64,000 bases of DNA from Pseudomonas sp. ICMP 561 (GCF_002699985.1 NZ_LKBT01000003.1:62001-126000), one strand, 5' to 3'. Numbered from the stretch's first letter, positions 38,215 to 49,567 are shown. Program-made: numbers and translations. Notes: a model not told the origin generated them from the letters alone.

Positions 38215-39402
38215 ATGGCAACGGTTGACCGCTGGCTGCTACCAGATGGCATCGAAGAAGTACTGCCGCCTGAAGCGGCGCGCATAGAAGTAGCGCGCCG
38301 TCAGGTGTTGGATCTGTTCCAGAGCTGGGGCTATGAATTCGTAGTCACCCCTCATATCGAATACCTTGAATCCTTGCTCACTGGCGCGGGCTCGGACCTG
38401 GATCTGCGCACCTTCAAAGTGATCGACCCGCAGTCGGGTCGGCAAATGGGCTTTCGTGCCGACATCACGCCGCAAGTGGCGCGCATTGATGCGCATACCC
38501 TGCGTCGGGAAGGGCCGAGCCGTCTGTGCTACGCCGGTAGCGTGCTGCATGCACAGCCGCGTGCCTTGTCTTCTTCGCGCAGCCCTATTCAGTTGGGCGC
38601 CGAGTTGTATGGCGATGCAAGCCCAAGCAGTGACGTTGAGGTCATCAGCCTGATGCTGGCCATGCTGCAACTGGCTGATGTTCCAGATGTGCACATGGAT
38701 CTGGGGCATGTCGGTATCTACCGCGGCCTGGCCCGCGCAGCTGGTTTGTCTGGCGAGGTTGAACAACTGCTGTTTGATGCCCTGCAACGCAAGGCCATCG
38801 ACGAAGTGATCGAGCTGACAGCCAATCTGCCTGCCGATCTGGCGTCGATGCTGCGTGCATTGGTCGATCTGTGCGGTGGTCGTGAAGTATTGGCGGCTGC
38901 GCGTGATCGCCTGGCCAGCGCGCCAGCGCCAGTGCTGGCTGCGCTTGATGACCTGTTGACCGTAGCTGAGCGCCTTGCGACCCGTTTCCCTGAGCTGCCG
39001 TTGTACTTCGATCTGGGTGAGTTGCGCGGTTATCACTATCACACGGGTGTTGTCTTTGCTGTTTTCGTTCCGGGCGTGGGTCAATCCATTGCTCAGGGCG
39101 GTCGCTATGATGACATCGGTGCAGATTTCGGTCGGGCTCGCCCGGCCACCGGTTTTTCCACGGACCTGAAGACTTTGGTGACATTGGGTCGTGCGGAAAT
39201 CGAATTGCCTTCCGGCGGTATCTGGATGCCGGACAGTACGGATGCAGCACTCTGGCAGCAGGTTTGTCAGTTGCGCAGTGAAGGTCAGCGTGTTGTGCAG
39301 GCATTGCCTGGGCAACGGGTGGCCGCAGCGCGTGAGGCCGATTGCGATCGGCAATTGATTCAGCATGGCGAGCGTTGGCAAGTCGTGCCGCTGGCTTCTT
39401 GA
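38215..39402 (+). CDS. hisZ: ATP phosphoribosyltransferase regulatory subunit HisZ
   Basis: A 395-residue catalytically inactive homologue of histidyl-tRNA synthetase that activates the short HisG enzyme in histidine synthesis. The class II synthetase-like core is visible: [34 protein letters not shown] (motif 2 region) and [23 protein letters not shown] segment near residue 260, with the GGRYD turn ([19 protein letters not shown]). It lacks the C-terminal anticodon-binding domain, as HisZ should. It is followed by purA. Confidence 0.94.
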   Translation: MATVDRWLLPDGIEEVLPPEAARIEVARRQVLDLFQSWGYEFVVTPHIEYLESLLTGAGSDLDLRTFKVIDPQSGRQMGFRADITPQVARIDAHTLRREGPSRLCYAGSVLHAQPRALSSSRSPIQLGAELYGDASPSSDVEVISLMLAMLQLADVPDVHMDLGHVGIYRGLARAAGLSGEVEQLLFDALQRKAIDEVIELTANLPADLASMLRALVDLCGGREVLAAARDRLASAPAPVLAALDDLLTVAERLATRFPELPLYFDLGELRGYHYHTGVVFAVFVPGVGQSIAQGGRYDDIGADFGRARPATGFSTDLKTLVTLGRAEIELPSGGIWMPDSTDAALWQQVCQLRSEGQRVVQALPGQRVAAAREADCDRQLIQHGERWQVVPLAS

Positions 39403-39441
39403 GTTTTCCTGTCGGCGGCCGCCGACACCAAGTTTGCGTGA

Positions 39442-40749
<1,308 letters not shown>

Positions 40750-40765
40750 TAAGTTGTTGATGTAA

Positions 40766-40800
40766 AAACAAAGGGTCGCAGATGCGGCCCTTTGTTTTTT
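40766..40800 (+). terminator. Rho-independent terminator after purA
   Basis: AACAAAGGG and CCCTTTGTT arms around a loop that has its own GC pairs, ending in a T tract at 40794-40800. Confidence 0.9.
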
Positions 40801-40900
40801 CTGGTTTGACCGTGGCCGCAGGAACGGCACGGCGATTGCTGTAAAAAGCGTCAGAAAAGGTGCCAGCATTTTAATGGCGCCGGTGGTGGAGGGATTCCCC

Positions 40901-42835
40901 GTGTCAGCTGTCCTCTCTCTTTTGCGGAGCCGCTTGCTGCGGCCCGTGTTTATTGCACTTGGCATCGCTCTTTTGGTGCAGGTGCTGGTCGCCGTTGCTC
41001 TCACCCGGAGCACGGTCACTGCGCTTGAAGCTGATTTGGCTAATCGCCTGGGTGTAGATTCGCAACACTTGTCCGCTGAACTGGAACAGGCAAGTCGAGA
41101 AGTAACCTCCAGTCTCGATAATCTTGCTACCAGTACCAGTCAGCGCTTGAGTACGGGCCTTGCCGCCCGTCTGAAGGATGAGCAGGCACAGCTGCGCGCC
41201 ACGCTGGAAAAAGACCTCAGAGACTCAGCCACCGATATGGCCGAATTGCTGGCCGCTGTGGCACCTCGCGCCATGTGGGATAACGACACGCCGACGTTGT
41301 CCGAATTCGCTCGTCGCGCGCAACGCAACCCCAATGTGTTGTTCGTGATTTATGACGATGCGGCGGGCGAGCACTTGACCCGTTATCTGAACCGCGAAAA
41401 CCCGCTGATCCAGGCGTTGCTTGCCAAGGGCGAGGGCGAGCGGGCAATGGATAAAGTGCTGAACGCTGCCAGGACCGACAGTTCGGTTTACTACGTCGAG
41501 GCATCCATCAGCCCTAACGGTGTTGAAATCGGCAAGGTACGCATGGGGGTTTCCACAGCCACCGTTGAAGAAAACCTTGTCGCTCTCGACAAGCGTTTTG
41601 CGACGCTGATTACCAGTGGCGGGCAGCTGGTTTCGGAAAGCCTGAGCGGCGCCTCCAAGGAGAGCTCGGCAGCTTTGCGTTCACGGCTTGATTCGGCACA
41701 AGGCGCGGCTTCTGCCATGGCTACCAACACGACATCAGCGGTAAAGGAGGCGTCTGAAACACTGCGCTGGCGGATAGGCATGGGCCTGGCCCTGATTGGG
41801 TTGGGCGTCCTTTTGGTATTGGCGGTAGTGCTGGGGCGCAGGGTAGTCAACAAGCTGCTGCTGTTGATCGCGGCGCTGGATGATCTGGCGGCGGGCGAGG
41901 GCGATCTGACCAAGCGCGTCAAAATCGACAGTAATGACGAGATCGGGGACATGGCGGCAGCAGTCAATCGTTTTGTTGCCAAGCTACAGCCCATTGTTCG
42001 CGAGGCCGGAGATGTTGCGCAGCGCACCGGTGTTGAGATCAATGCGATGAGTCAGCGCAATGCGGGTGCAGGTGCTGCGGCCGCGATGCAGCGCGATGAA
42101 GTGGCTGCCAGTCTGCAAGCGCTTGAGCACATGGCCGACGAGGCTCAGTCCGAGAGCCATGCCATGCAGGCTGCTTTGAGGCAGGTGGTGGATATTCGTC
42201 AGGCGACTGATGAAAACACGCGCACATCGAATCAAGTGGGCGGCTTGATTGAGGCACTGGCGGGGCAGGTTGAAACCGGTTCTAAAGTCATCGAGCGGCT
42301 GGCGCAGCAGAGCGAGCAGATCGAAGTGGTGCTGGAGGTCATTCACGGGATTGCCGAACAGACTAACCTGTTGGCGCTGAACGCAGCCATTGAGGCTGCG
42401 CGGGCTGGGGAAACAGGGCGCGGTTTTGCTGTGGTGGCCGATGAGGTTCGTGCTTTGGCGAGCAAGACCCAAAGCTCCACGGGGGATATTCAGGCGCACA
42501 TCGGTGCGTTGCAGTCAGGTGCGAAAGAGGCCGTTGCGGCGATTGGTCTGGCGGGACGGCAGGCCAATGAGGGGTTGGCGGTACTGCGAAACAGCGTCAA
42601 GTTGCAGCAATCCGTGCAGGAGTCTGTTGAGCAGGTCCATACGGCGATTGGTCTGGCAACCAAGGCGGCAGTGCACCAGGCAGAAGGCGCGCACGCGGTG
42701 AGAGGACGTGTAGAAGTGATTCACGCCCAGGCCCAGCGTGCGGCGCAGGTCGTTGAAGAGACTACGGCGAGCGGCAAAGTGCTGGATGGCCTGGCGGCGC
42801 AGTTGAAGGCGAGTCTGGGGCAATTCAGGGCTTGA
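40901..42835 (+). CDS. Methyl-accepting chemotaxis protein
   Basis: A 644-residue transmembrane chemoreceptor. The first membrane helix ([18 protein letters not shown]) is near residue 17. A helical periplasmic domain of about 250 residues follows ([18 protein letters not shown] suggests a Cache-like sensor), then the second helix ([20 protein letters not shown]), HAMP ([20 protein letters not shown]) and the signalling domain with the hairpin tip [20 protein letters not shown]. The ligand is unknown. GTG 40901 is chosen because GGAGGG lies 7 bases upstream; ATG 40874 has no such site. It has no chemotaxis neighbours. Confidence 0.93.
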   Translation: MSAVLSLLRSRLLRPVFIALGIALLVQVLVAVALTRSTVTALEADLANRLGVDSQHLSAELEQASREVTSSLDNLATSTSQRLSTGLAARLKDEQAQLRATLEKDLRDSATDMAELLAAVAPRAMWDNDTPTLSEFARRAQRNPNVLFVIYDDAAGEHLTRYLNRENPLIQALLAKGEGERAMDKVLNAARTDSSVYYVEASISPNGVEIGKVRMGVSTATVEENLVALDKRFATLITSGGQLVSESLSGASKESSAALRSRLDSAQGAASAMATNTTSAVKEASETLRWRIGMGLALIGLGVLLVLAVVLGRRVVNKLLLLIAALDDLAAGEGDLTKRVKIDSNDEIGDMAAAVNRFVAKLQPIVREAGDVAQRTGVEINAMSQRNAGAGAAAAMQRDEVAASLQALEHMADEAQSESHAMQAALRQVVDIRQATDENTRTSNQVGGLIEALAGQVETGSKVIERLAQQSEQIEVVLEVIHGIAEQTNLLALNAAIEAARAGETGRGFAVVADEVRALASKTQSSTGDIQAHIGALQSGAKEAVAAIGLAGRQANEGLAVLRNSVKLQQSVQESVEQVHTAIGLATKAAVHQAEGAHAVRGRVEVIHAQAQRAAQVVEETTASGKVLDGLAAQLKASLGQFRA

Positions 42836-42871
42836 TTGCCGGGATTGCTTGGTGGGTAACCTTGTGGGAGT

Positions 42872-42892
42872 CGCCCCGGTGTCCCTGACACC
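42872..42892. repeat. Short repeated palindrome GGTGTC-CCT-GACACC
   Basis: The 21-base stretch CGCCCCGGTGTCCCTGACACC occurs here and again at 7821-7841; each contains a 6-bp inverted repeat and lies just upstream of a REP element. Confidence 0.6.
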
Positions 42893-42918
42893 ACGCTGTC
42901 GCGCAGCAAACACGGACC

Positions 42919-43009
42919 CTGTAGGAGTGAGCTTGCTCGCGATTCGGCCTGTCAGTCGATGAATATATTGCCTGTACTGGAGCTATCGCGAGCAAGCTCA
43001 CTCCTACAG
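42919..43009. repeat. Paired inverted REP element (GAGCTTGCTCGCG family)
   Basis: Inverted arms of TGTAGGAGTGAGCTTGCTCG, after the chemoreceptor gene. About 100 bases of unassigned sequence follow before the tRNA terminator. Confidence 0.9.
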
Positions 43010-43110
43010 TAAAAAGCATTCCAAATCAGATAGTTATATTTTGTTTGATAGGAGCAGACCAAGCTTTGCTCTCACGGGTGAGCTGCTATTTTTCAAGCCC
43101 CAGAAAGCAC

Positions 43111-43135
43111 AAAACCGAGCACATGGCTCGGTTTT
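43111..43135 (-). terminator. Terminator of tRNA-Leu copy 1
   Basis: AAAACCGAGC, loop ACATG, GCTCGGTTTT. It lies 8 bases beyond the 3' end of the tRNA gene on the minus strand and is symmetric enough to work in both directions. Confidence 0.8.
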
Positions 43136-43143
43136 GTTTGAAT

Positions 43144-43230
43144 TGGTGCCCAGAAGAAGACTCGAACTTCCACGACCTTGCGGTCACCAGCACCTGAAGC
43201 TGGCGTGTCTACCAATTTCACCATCTGGGC
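43144..43230 (-). tRNA. tRNA-Leu(CAG), copy 1
   Basis: An 87-base gene including encoded CCA. The acceptor stem GCCCAGA pairs with TCTGGGC. The anticodon loop TTCAGGT sits between CCAGC and GCTGG, giving anticodon CAG (reads CUG). A long variable arm (TGACCGCAAGGTCGT region) and TTCGAGTC T-loop identify a class II leucine tRNA. Confidence 0.96.
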
Positions 43231-43265
43231 AGCATCAGCAGCGTTGCACGCCGTTGATGGAGCGC

Positions 43266-43294
43266 ACTATACGGAGCGGGTTTTGATCTGTAAA
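43266..43294 (-). promoter_or_regulatory. Sigma-70 promoter of tRNA-Leu copy 1
   Basis: On the minus strand TTTACA (43294-43289), a 17-base spacer, then TATAGT (43271-43266), 35 bases before the tRNA. Confidence 0.85.
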
Positions 43295-43392
43295 CCCCTG
43301 TTTTGGTTTTAATAAATGGTTTTTCCGCTGAGGCAAACAAAATCGGCAACAGACGCAATAATCAAAAGCACAAAACCTAAACCCTGAAATGC

Positions 43393-43416
43393 AAAAACCC
43401 GCTTTCGCGGGTTTTT
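43393..43416 (-). terminator. Terminator of tRNA-Leu copy 2
   Basis: AAAAACCCGC, loop TTTC, GCGGGTTTTT, between the two tRNA genes; it ends transcription of copy 2 before the copy 1 promoter. Confidence 0.85.
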
Positions 43417-43451
43417 GGGAGAGTCATCAGATTTAATCTGCTGCTCTGAAT

Positions 43452-43538
43452 TGGTGCCCAGAAGAAGACTCGAACTTCCACGACCTTGCGGTCACCAGCA
43501 CCTGAAGCTGGCGTGTCTACCAATTTCACCATCTGGGC
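43452..43538 (-). tRNA. tRNA-Leu(CAG), copy 2
   Basis: Identical over all 87 bases to the gene at 43144-43230, including encoded CCA. Confidence 0.96.
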
Positions 43539-43572
43539 AATATCGACAAGCGTCTACCTGTCGATGGCGCGC

Positions 43573-43601
43573 ACTATACGGAGCGCCTTTTGCACTGTAA
43601 A
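43573..43601 (-). promoter_or_regulatory. Sigma-70 promoter of tRNA-Leu copy 2
   Basis: The same boxes as copy 1: TTTACA, a 17-base spacer, TATAGT on the minus strand. The spacer differs in several positions but keeps GCTCCG next to the -10 box. Confidence 0.85.
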
Positions 43602-43763
43602 CCCCCAGTGGTTAAAATATTTGAAAAAATTCGCAGGCGGTGTATTTAAAGGCTTTTTTGCATCCGGTCACGGGTTTTTCAGGCGATGTTCGAGTGTGAA
43701 ATTTCCCGTTTCAATAGGTGTATGCCAAACTAGCCCCCATATAGACAAGGTGAAAACTATCTA

Positions 43764-46394
43764 ATGGCCGATTGGCAGTCCCTCGATCCCGAGGCCGCTC
43801 GTGAAGCGGAAAAATATGAAAACCCTATCCCCAGCCGTGAATTGATTCTGGCTCACCTCTCCGATCGCGGTTCGCCTGCGAGCCGTGAGCAGCTGGTGGA
43901 AGAATTTGGCCTGACAACTGAAGATCAGTTCGAAGCCCTGCGCCGCCGTTTGCGAGCAATGGAGCGCGACGCTCAGTTGATCTACACCCGTCGTGGCACC
44001 TATGCCCCGGTGGACAAGCTGGACCTGATCCTGGGGCGAATCTCCGGGCATCGTGATGGTTTCGGCTTCCTGGTCCCTGACGATGGCAGCGATGACCTGT
44101 TCATGAGTCCGGCCCAGATGCGTCTGGTGTTCGACGGTGACCGTGCTTTAGCGCGCGTTTCCGGTCTGGACCGCCGCGGTCGCCGCGAAGGCGTGATCGT
44201 CGAAGTTATTTCCCGCGCCCACGAGTCCGTGGTCGGCCGATACTTCGAAGAGAGCGGCATTGGTTTTGTCATTCCTGACAATCCAAAAATTCAGCAGGAA
44301 GTGCTGGTTACTCCCGGTCGCAATAACAACGCGAAGATCGGTCAGTTCGTCGAGGTGAAAATCACCCACTGGCCAACGCCGCGCTTCCAGCCTCAGGGCG
44401 ATATTGTCGAGGTCGTAGGCAACTACATGGCGCCCGGCATGGAAATCGATGTCGCGCTGCGTACCTACGATATTCCTCACGTCTGGCCAGAGGCCGTGCT
44501 TAAAGAAGCCGCCAAACTCAAGCCGGAAGTGGAAGAAAAAGACAAAGAAAATCGCGTCGACCTGCGCCATCTGCCGTTCGTCACCATCGACGGTGAAGAT
44601 GCTCGCGACTTCGATGACGCTGTTTATTGCGAAGCCAAGCCCGGCAAGCTGCGTCTGTTCTCGGGCGGCTGGAAGCTCTACGTCGCTATCGCTGACGTGT
44701 CGAGCTACGTGAAGATCGGTTCTGCTCTGGACGCCGAGTCGCAGGTGCGTGGCACCTCGGTTTACTTCCCCGAGCGGGTCGTGCCAATGCTGCCTGAGCA
44801 GCTTTCCAACGGCTTGTGCTCGCTGAATCCGCACGTTGATCGTCTGGCCATGGTTTGTGAGATGACCATCTCCAAAACCGGCGAGATGACTGATTACGTG
44901 TTCTATGAAGCGGTCATCCACTCCCATGCCCGTCTGACCTACAACAAGGTCAGTACCATGCTGGAGCAGCCGAAAAGTAGCGACGCTCGCCAGTTGCGTG
45001 GCGAATACCCGGACGTGTTGCCGCACCTGAAGCAGCTTTATGCGTTGTACAAAGTGCTGCTCGGTGCTCGTCATGTGCGTGGCGCGATTGATTTTGAAAC
45101 GCAGGAAACCCGCATCATTTTCGGGACCGAGCGCAAAATCGCTGAAATCCGCCCGACTACTCGTAACGATGCTCACAAGCTGATCGAGGAGTGCATGCTG
45201 GCTGCTAACGTGGCCACTGCCGAATTCCTCAAGAAGCACGAAATTCCTGCGCTTTACCGCGTGCACGATGGTCCGCCACCTGAGCGTCTGGAAAAACTCC
45301 GTGCGTTCCTGGGCGAGCTGGGTCTGTCTCTGCACAAAGGCAAGGACGGTCCAACTCCGAAGGATTATCAGGCGCTGCTGGAAACCGTACGTGATCGTCC
45401 GGACTATCACCTGATTCAGACCGTCATGCTGCGTTCGTTGAGTCAGGCGGTGTACAGTTCTGACAATAACGGCCACTTCGGCCTGAATTACGAGGCGTAT
45501 ACCCACTTCACCTCGCCGATTCGTCGTTATCCGGACCTGCTGACTCACCGCGCAATCCGCAGTGTGATCCGCTCGAAGCAGGACACCCCGCACGTGCGCC
45601 GAGCGGGCGCCGCGGTAATCCCGAAAGCTCGTATCTATCCGTATGACGATGCCATTCTCGAACAGTTGGGCGAACAGTGTTCGATGAACGAGCGCCGCGC
45701 CGATGAAGCTACGCGTGACGTGGTCAATTGGCTCAAGTGTGAGTTCATGAAAGACCGCGTAGGCGAATCTTTCCCTGGTGTGATCACCGCTGTGACTGGT
45801 TTTGGTCTATTTGTAGAACTGACTGATATCTATGTCGAAGGTCTGGTGCACGTCACTGCTTTGCCGGGCGATTATTATCACTTCGATCCGCTGCATCACC
45901 GCCTGGCGGGCGAGCGTACCGGTCGTAGCTTCCGCTTGGGCGATACCGTTGAAGTGCGCGTCATGCGCGTTGATCTGGATGAGCGCAAGATCGACTTCGA
46001 GATGGCCGAGAAAACCATCAGCGCCCCAATTGGCCGCAAGCGTCGCGGTGCAGAGCCGCAGCCAGTTGAAAAAGCCGCTGCTTCAGAGCGCGCACCGAGC
46101 AAGCGTCCGGCCAAGGCTAAAGCCAAGGCCAGCGCTGAGCCAGAGGCCTACCGGCCTAGTGATGCAGCCGCGAAAAACGCTGAAGTGCGCAAAAGTCGCG
46201 AACTGAAACAGGCTCTGTTGGCTGAAGCGAAGGGTGGTAGCAAGGCATCGTCGGGAAAGTCCGGTAAAGCCGGTTCTGCGCCATCATCGGACAGACCTGC
46301 TAAACCTAGCAAACACCGTAAAGGCCCGCCGAAAGCGGGTTCTGCTCCAGCCGCGAAAAGCGGCGGGGCGCGCAAGCCTAAGGCCAAGTCATGA
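43764..46394 (+). CDS. rnr: Ribonuclease R
   Basis: An 876-residue processive 3'-5' exoribonuclease able to degrade structured RNA. The order is an N-terminal helix-turn-helix-like region, cold-shock domains (about residues 85-230), the RNB catalytic domain with DGEDARDFDDAVYCE near 278, an S1 domain near 645-725 (GVITAVTGFGLFVELTDIYV) and a lysine/alanine-rich basic tail of about 120 residues (KAKAKASAEPEAYR and onward). The start is ATG 43764 with AAGGTGA upstream. It overlaps rlmB by 4 bases. Confidence 0.97.
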   Translation: MADWQSLDPEAAREAEKYENPIPSRELILAHLSDRGSPASREQLVEEFGLTTEDQFEALRRRLRAMERDAQLIYTRRGTYAPVDKLDLILGRISGHRDGFGFLVPDDGSDDLFMSPAQMRLVFDGDRALARVSGLDRRGRREGVIVEVISRAHESVVGRYFEESGIGFVIPDNPKIQQEVLVTPGRNNNAKIGQFVEVKITHWPTPRFQPQGDIVEVVGNYMAPGMEIDVALRTYDIPHVWPEAVLKEAAKLKPEVEEKDKENRVDLRHLPFVTIDGEDARDFDDAVYCEAKPGKLRLFSGGWKLYVAIADVSSYVKIGSALDAESQVRGTSVYFPERVVPMLPEQLSNGLCSLNPHVDRLAMVCEMTISKTGEMTDYVFYEAVIHSHARLTYNKVSTMLEQPKSSDARQLRGEYPDVLPHLKQLYALYKVLLGARHVRGAIDFETQETRIIFGTERKIAEIRPTTRNDAHKLIEECMLAANVATAEFLKKHEIPALYRVHDGPPPERLEKLRAFLGELGLSLHKGKDGPTPKDYQALLETVRDRPDYHLIQTVMLRSLSQAVYSSDNNGHFGLNYEAYTHFTSPIRRYPDLLTHRAIRSVIRSKQDTPHVRRAGAAVIPKARIYPYDDAILEQLGEQCSMNERRADEATRDVVNWLKCEFMKDRVGESFPGVITAVTGFGLFVELTDIYVEGLVHVTALPGDYYHFDPLHHRLAGERTGRSFRLGDTVEVRVMRVDLDERKIDFEMAEKTISAPIGRKRRGAEPQPVEKAAASERAPSKRPAKAKAKASAEPEAYRPSDAAAKNAEVRKSRELKQALLAEAKGGSKASSGKSGKAGSAPSSDRPAKPSKHRKGPPKAGSAPAAKSGGARKPKAKS

Positions 46395-47155
46395 GTTCGT
46401 TGGAAAAAATCTACGGCGTGCATGCCGTAGAAGCGCTACTGCGTCACCACCCCAAGCGGGTCAAGCAAATCTGGCTGGCCGAGGGTCGTAATGATCCTCG
46501 TGTACAGGTGCTGGTTGCGTTGGCCGGTGAAAATCGCGTGTCGATCGGTCAGGCCGAGCGGCGTGAGATGGACGCATGGGTTGATGGGGTGCATCAGGGC
46601 GTTGTTGCGGAAGTCAGTCCTAGTCAGGTCTGGGGCGAGGCAATGCTCGATGAGTTGCTGGATCGTACCGAAGGCGCTCCGTTGATTCTGGTGCTCGACG
46701 GTGTAACCGATCCGCACAACCTCGGTGCATGCCTGCGCACTGCCGATGCTGCCGGAGCGCTGGCGGTGGTCGTGCCCAAGGACAAGTCTGCAACCCTGAC
46801 GCCAGCAGTGCGTAAAGTGGCTTGTGGCGCGGCTGAAGTGATTCCGCTGGTTGCTGTGACTAACCTCGCGCGCACCCTGGAGAAACTCCAGCAGCGCGGC
46901 CTTTGGGTTGTCGGCACGGCAGGGGAGGCGGAGCAGGAGTTGTATCAGCAAGACCTCACGGGCCCGACCATCCTGATCATGGGTGCTGAGGGCAAAGGCA
47001 TGCGCCGTCTGACCCGTGAGCACTGCGATTACCTGGTGCGCCTGCCGATGGCAGGTAGCGTCAGCAGCCTGAACGTCTCGGTTGCAACCGGCGTTTGCCT
47101 GTTTGAAGCGTTGCGTCAGCGCAACGTGAAAGCGGCTGGCACCAAGAAAGCCTGA
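46391..47155 (+). CDS. rlmB: 23S rRNA (guanosine-2251-2'-O)-methyltransferase RlmB
   Basis: A 254-residue SpoU-family knotted methyltransferase. The N-terminal rRNA-binding domain is KIYGVHAVEALLRHHPKRVK. The SAM-binding trefoil knot motifs are DPHNLGACLRTADAAGA near residue 110, MGAEGKGMRRLTREHCD near 197 and MAGSVSSLNVSVATGVCLFE at the end. Its start overlaps the rnr stop (ATGA), so the two RNA-processing genes are coupled. Confidence 0.96.
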   Translation: MSSLEKIYGVHAVEALLRHHPKRVKQIWLAEGRNDPRVQVLVALAGENRVSIGQAERREMDAWVDGVHQGVVAEVSPSQVWGEAMLDELLDRTEGAPLILVLDGVTDPHNLGACLRTADAAGALAVVVPKDKSATLTPAVRKVACGAAEVIPLVAVTNLARTLEKLQQRGLWVVGTAGEAEQELYQQDLTGPTILIMGAEGKGMRRLTREHCDYLVRLPMAGSVSSLNVSVATGVCLFEALRQRNVKAAGTKKA

Positions 47156-47171
47156 GGCAAAATGATTTATT

Positions 47172-47264
47172 CGTAGGACCGGCTTTAGCCGGGAGAGGGG
47201 CGGTGCAGTCAATGCATATTCCTCGTCAGGAATAGCGCCCTCCCGGCTAAAGCCGGTCCTACGA
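47172..47264. repeat. Paired inverted REP element (GGCTTTAGCCGGGAGG family)
   Basis: Inverted arms of GTAGGACCGGCTTTAGCCGG directly after rlmB, separating it from the ribosomal protein operon. Confidence 0.92.
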
Positions 47265-47295
47265 ATCTTCGCTGCTCAAATATTCACCAATTGCC

Positions 47296-47324
47296 TTGCG
47301 CCTCTTCATCCCCTTCTCTACAAT
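47296..47324 (+). promoter_or_regulatory. Likely sigma-70 promoter of the rpsF operon
   Basis: TTGCGC, a 17-base spacer, TACAAT (47319-47324). It would give a leader of about 110 bases before rpsF. Confidence 0.65.
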
Positions 47325-47329
47325 TGCGC

Positions 47330-47443
47330 CCCTTGCTGTCACGGCAGGCGCTCATGTGCCTGTCCCTGAGCAAGACTAACAGTGTCATTCACTCCTTGTC
47401 TGACCGCTTATTGGCGGCAGGCTACAACCCGTAAGGAGCATTC
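47330..47443 (+). promoter_or_regulatory. rpsF leader with hairpins, candidate S6:S18 autoregulatory site
   Basis: The leader can form GGCAGGC...GCCTG near 47343-47366 and CCGC-TTATTG-GCGG at 47404-47417, just before CTACAACCCGTAAGGAG. S6:S18 complexes bind a CCG-containing rpsF leader motif in many bacteria; the assignment here is inference from position and the CCG in the second hairpin. Confidence 0.4.
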
Positions 47444-47869
47444 ATGCGTCATTACGAAATCATCTTTTTGGTCCACCCGGATCAAAGCGAGCAAGTCGGC
47501 GGCATGGTAGAGCGTTACACCAAGCTGATCGAAGAAGACGGCGGCAAAATCCACCGTCTGGAAGATTGGGGCCGTCGTCAACTGGCTTACGCAATCAACA
47601 ATGTTCACAAGGCTCACTACGTGATGCTGAACGTTGAGTGCACTGGCAAGGCTCTGGCCGAGCTGGAAGACAACTTCCGCTACAACGATGCAGTGATCCG
47701 TAACCTGGTCATCCGTCGTGACGAAGCCGTAACTGGCCAGTCCGAGATGCTCAAGGCTGAAGAAAACCGCAGTGAGCGCCGTGAGCGTCGCGACCGTCCT
47801 GAGCACTCCGACAGCGCCGATGGCGTTGATGGTGATGACAGCGACAACAGCGATAACGCTGACGAGTAA
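47444..47869 (+). CDS. rpsF: 30S ribosomal protein S6
   Basis: A 141-residue protein of the 30S platform, partner of S18. [25 protein letters not shown] and the segment [21 protein letters not shown] are canonical. The acidic C-terminal tail ([16 protein letters not shown]) is where RimK adds glutamates in related bacteria. It leads the operon rpsF-rpsR-DUF2232-rplI. Confidence 0.98.
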   Translation: MRHYEIIFLVHPDQSEQVGGMVERYTKLIEEDGGKIHRLEDWGRRQLAYAINNVHKAHYVMLNVECTGKALAELEDNFRYNDAVIRNLVIRRDEAVTGQSEMLKAEENRSERRERRDRPEHSDSADGVDGDDSDNSDNADE

Positions 47870-47897
47870 TCCACGGACCTTTTAAGGAGCCAATCAC

Positions 47898-48128
47898 ATG
47901 GCACGTTTCTTCCGTCGTCGTAAATTCTGCCGCTTCACCGCTGAAGACGTGAAAGAGATCGATTACAAAGATCTCAACACTCTGAAAGCATACGTATCCG
48001 AGACCGGCAAAATCGTTCCAAGCCGTATCACTGGTACCAAAGCACGTTATCAGCGTCAGCTGGCCACCGCTATCAAGCGTGCCCGCTTCCTGGCCCTGCT
48101 GGCCTACACCGACAGCCACGGCCGCTGA
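47898..48128 (+). CDS. rpsR: 30S ribosomal protein S18
   Basis: A 76-residue protein with the basic N-terminus [18 protein letters not shown] and the C-terminal [17 protein letters not shown]. It binds S6 in the 30S platform. The start follows AAGGAG by a normal distance, 28 bases after rpsF. Confidence 0.98.
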
Positions 48129-48164
48129 GACCGGGCAGTCGACAAAGTAGTAAGGATCTAATGC

Positions 48165-49055
48165 ATGCGCGCCTTGGCTGAATTCATCATGCGGGGACGC
48201 TTGCAGGCCATGCTGGTTGTGGCCGGATTTGCGGCATTGCCGTTGTTGTACTGTGTGAGTGCCGCCGCAGCTAGCCTTGTGCTACTGCGGCGCGGTTCGG
48301 ACGCCATCGGCGTCATTGGTGTGGGAGTGCTTTCAGCGTTGGTTTGCTGGTACTTCCAGAAAGATCCCGGCGCACTTTTAGTGTTGCTTGGGGCTTGTGG
48401 TCTGTCGCTGGTTTTACGCGCAGGCCACACCTGGAATCGCGTGCTGCTGGTCAGCGTGGTAGTCGGGTTGTTGTGTGCAGTGAGCCTTGGAACGGTGTTC
48501 AGTCCCATGGTTGACAGTTTGAGTCAGGAGTTCGAGAAACTCATGCCTCAGGCTTTCGGTGAGGTCTACGAGAAACTCTCGGCTGACCAGCGAGTTACCT
48601 TCGCTTCACTGATTCCACCCCTGATCATCGGTTCGATGGCGGTTACGCTTCAGGTTTTCAGTGTGTTGTGCCTGATTCTTGGGCGCTATTGGCAGGCGTT
48701 GTTGTACAACCCTGGTGGTTTTGGTCGCGAATTTCGTCAGATCAGAATCCCGAAAGGACTGGCGTTATCGTTGCTGGCAGCGATGTTTGTAGGGCCGATG
48801 CTTGGCGTACATATGTTGATCTTGTTGCCGTTGTTGAGCATACCGTTGGCCTTCGCCGGGCTAGCCCTGATTCACGGGCTGGTGGCGCAGAAAAAACTGG
48901 CCAGTTTCTGGCTGGTGGGGATGTACGTCACGCTGGTGCCATTCATGCACCTGATAGGTCCGTTGCTCGTGGTTATTGCCATTGTCGACAGCCTGATTGA
49001 TTTTCGCGGTCGTCTGGGATCGAAAGACTCCGATAGCGCGAACGGTGAAGGTTAA
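48165..49055 (+). CDS. DUF2232 family membrane protein (YybS-like)
   Basis: A 296-residue inner-membrane protein with about eight hydrophobic segments, from MLVVAGFAALPLLYCVSAAAASLVLL to LIGPLLVVIAIVDSLIDF. The soluble loop QEFEKLMPQAFGEVYEKLSADQ lies near the middle. The function is unknown. It is commonly found between rpsR and rplI in pseudomonads, so it is likely cotranscribed with ribosomal genes. ATG 48165 follows AAGGA by 8 bases; the ATG at 48161 is in another frame. Confidence 0.82.
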   Translation: MRALAEFIMRGRLQAMLVVAGFAALPLLYCVSAAAASLVLLRRGSDAIGVIGVGVLSALVCWYFQKDPGALLVLLGACGLSLVLRAGHTWNRVLLVSVVVGLLCAVSLGTVFSPMVDSLSQEFEKLMPQAFGEVYEKLSADQRVTFASLIPPLIIGSMAVTLQVFSVLCLILGRYWQALLYNPGGFGREFRQIRIPKGLALSLLAAMFVGPMLGVHMLILLPLLSIPLAFAGLALIHGLVAQKKLASFWLVGMYVTLVPFMHLIGPLLVVIAIVDSLIDFRGRLGSKDSDSANGEG

Positions 49056-49074
49056 AAGTTAAGAGGATTTTCAC

Positions 49075-49521
49075 ATGCAACTGATCCTTCTGGAAAAAGT
49101 CGCGAACCTGGGCAACCTGGGCGACAAAGTAAATGTTAAGGCCGGTTACGGTCGTAACTACCTGCTGCCTTACGGCAAAGCTACCGCTGCGACCGCTGCT
49201 AACATTGCTGCGTTCGAAGAGCGTCGTGCCGAGCTGGAAAAACTGGCTGCAGACAAAAAAGCTTCTGCCGAAACTCGCGCTGCCCAACTGGCTGAGCTGG
49301 AAGTGACTATCACTGCCACTGCTGGTGACGAAGGCAAGCTGTTCGGTTCGATCGGCACCCACGACATCGCTGATGCACTGACCGCCTCTGGCGTTGAAGT
49401 TGCAAAAAGCGAAGTTCGTCTGCCGAACGGCACCATCCGTAACGTTGGCGAATTCGACGTAGCCGTGCACCTGCACAGCGACGTAGAAGCAACCGTTCGC
49501 GTTGTTGTGGTGGCTGCTTAA
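49075..49521 (+). CDS. rplI: 50S ribosomal protein L9
   Basis: A 148-residue two-domain protein of the 50S L1 region. The N-terminal domain is [20 protein letters not shown] and [13 protein letters not shown]; a long connecting helix ([19 protein letters not shown]) leads to the C-terminal domain ([20 protein letters not shown]). It is the last gene of the operon; a terminator follows. Confidence 0.98.
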   Translation: MQLILLEKVANLGNLGDKVNVKAGYGRNYLLPYGKATAATAANIAAFEERRAELEKLAADKKASAETRAAQLAELEVTITATAGDEGKLFGSIGTHDIADALTASGVEVAKSEVRLPNGTIRNVGEFDVAVHLHSDVEATVRVVVVAA

Positions 49522-49567
49522 GCAGTACGTAATCGTCTGGCGACTTGCTCGCTAGAGGATTAACATC

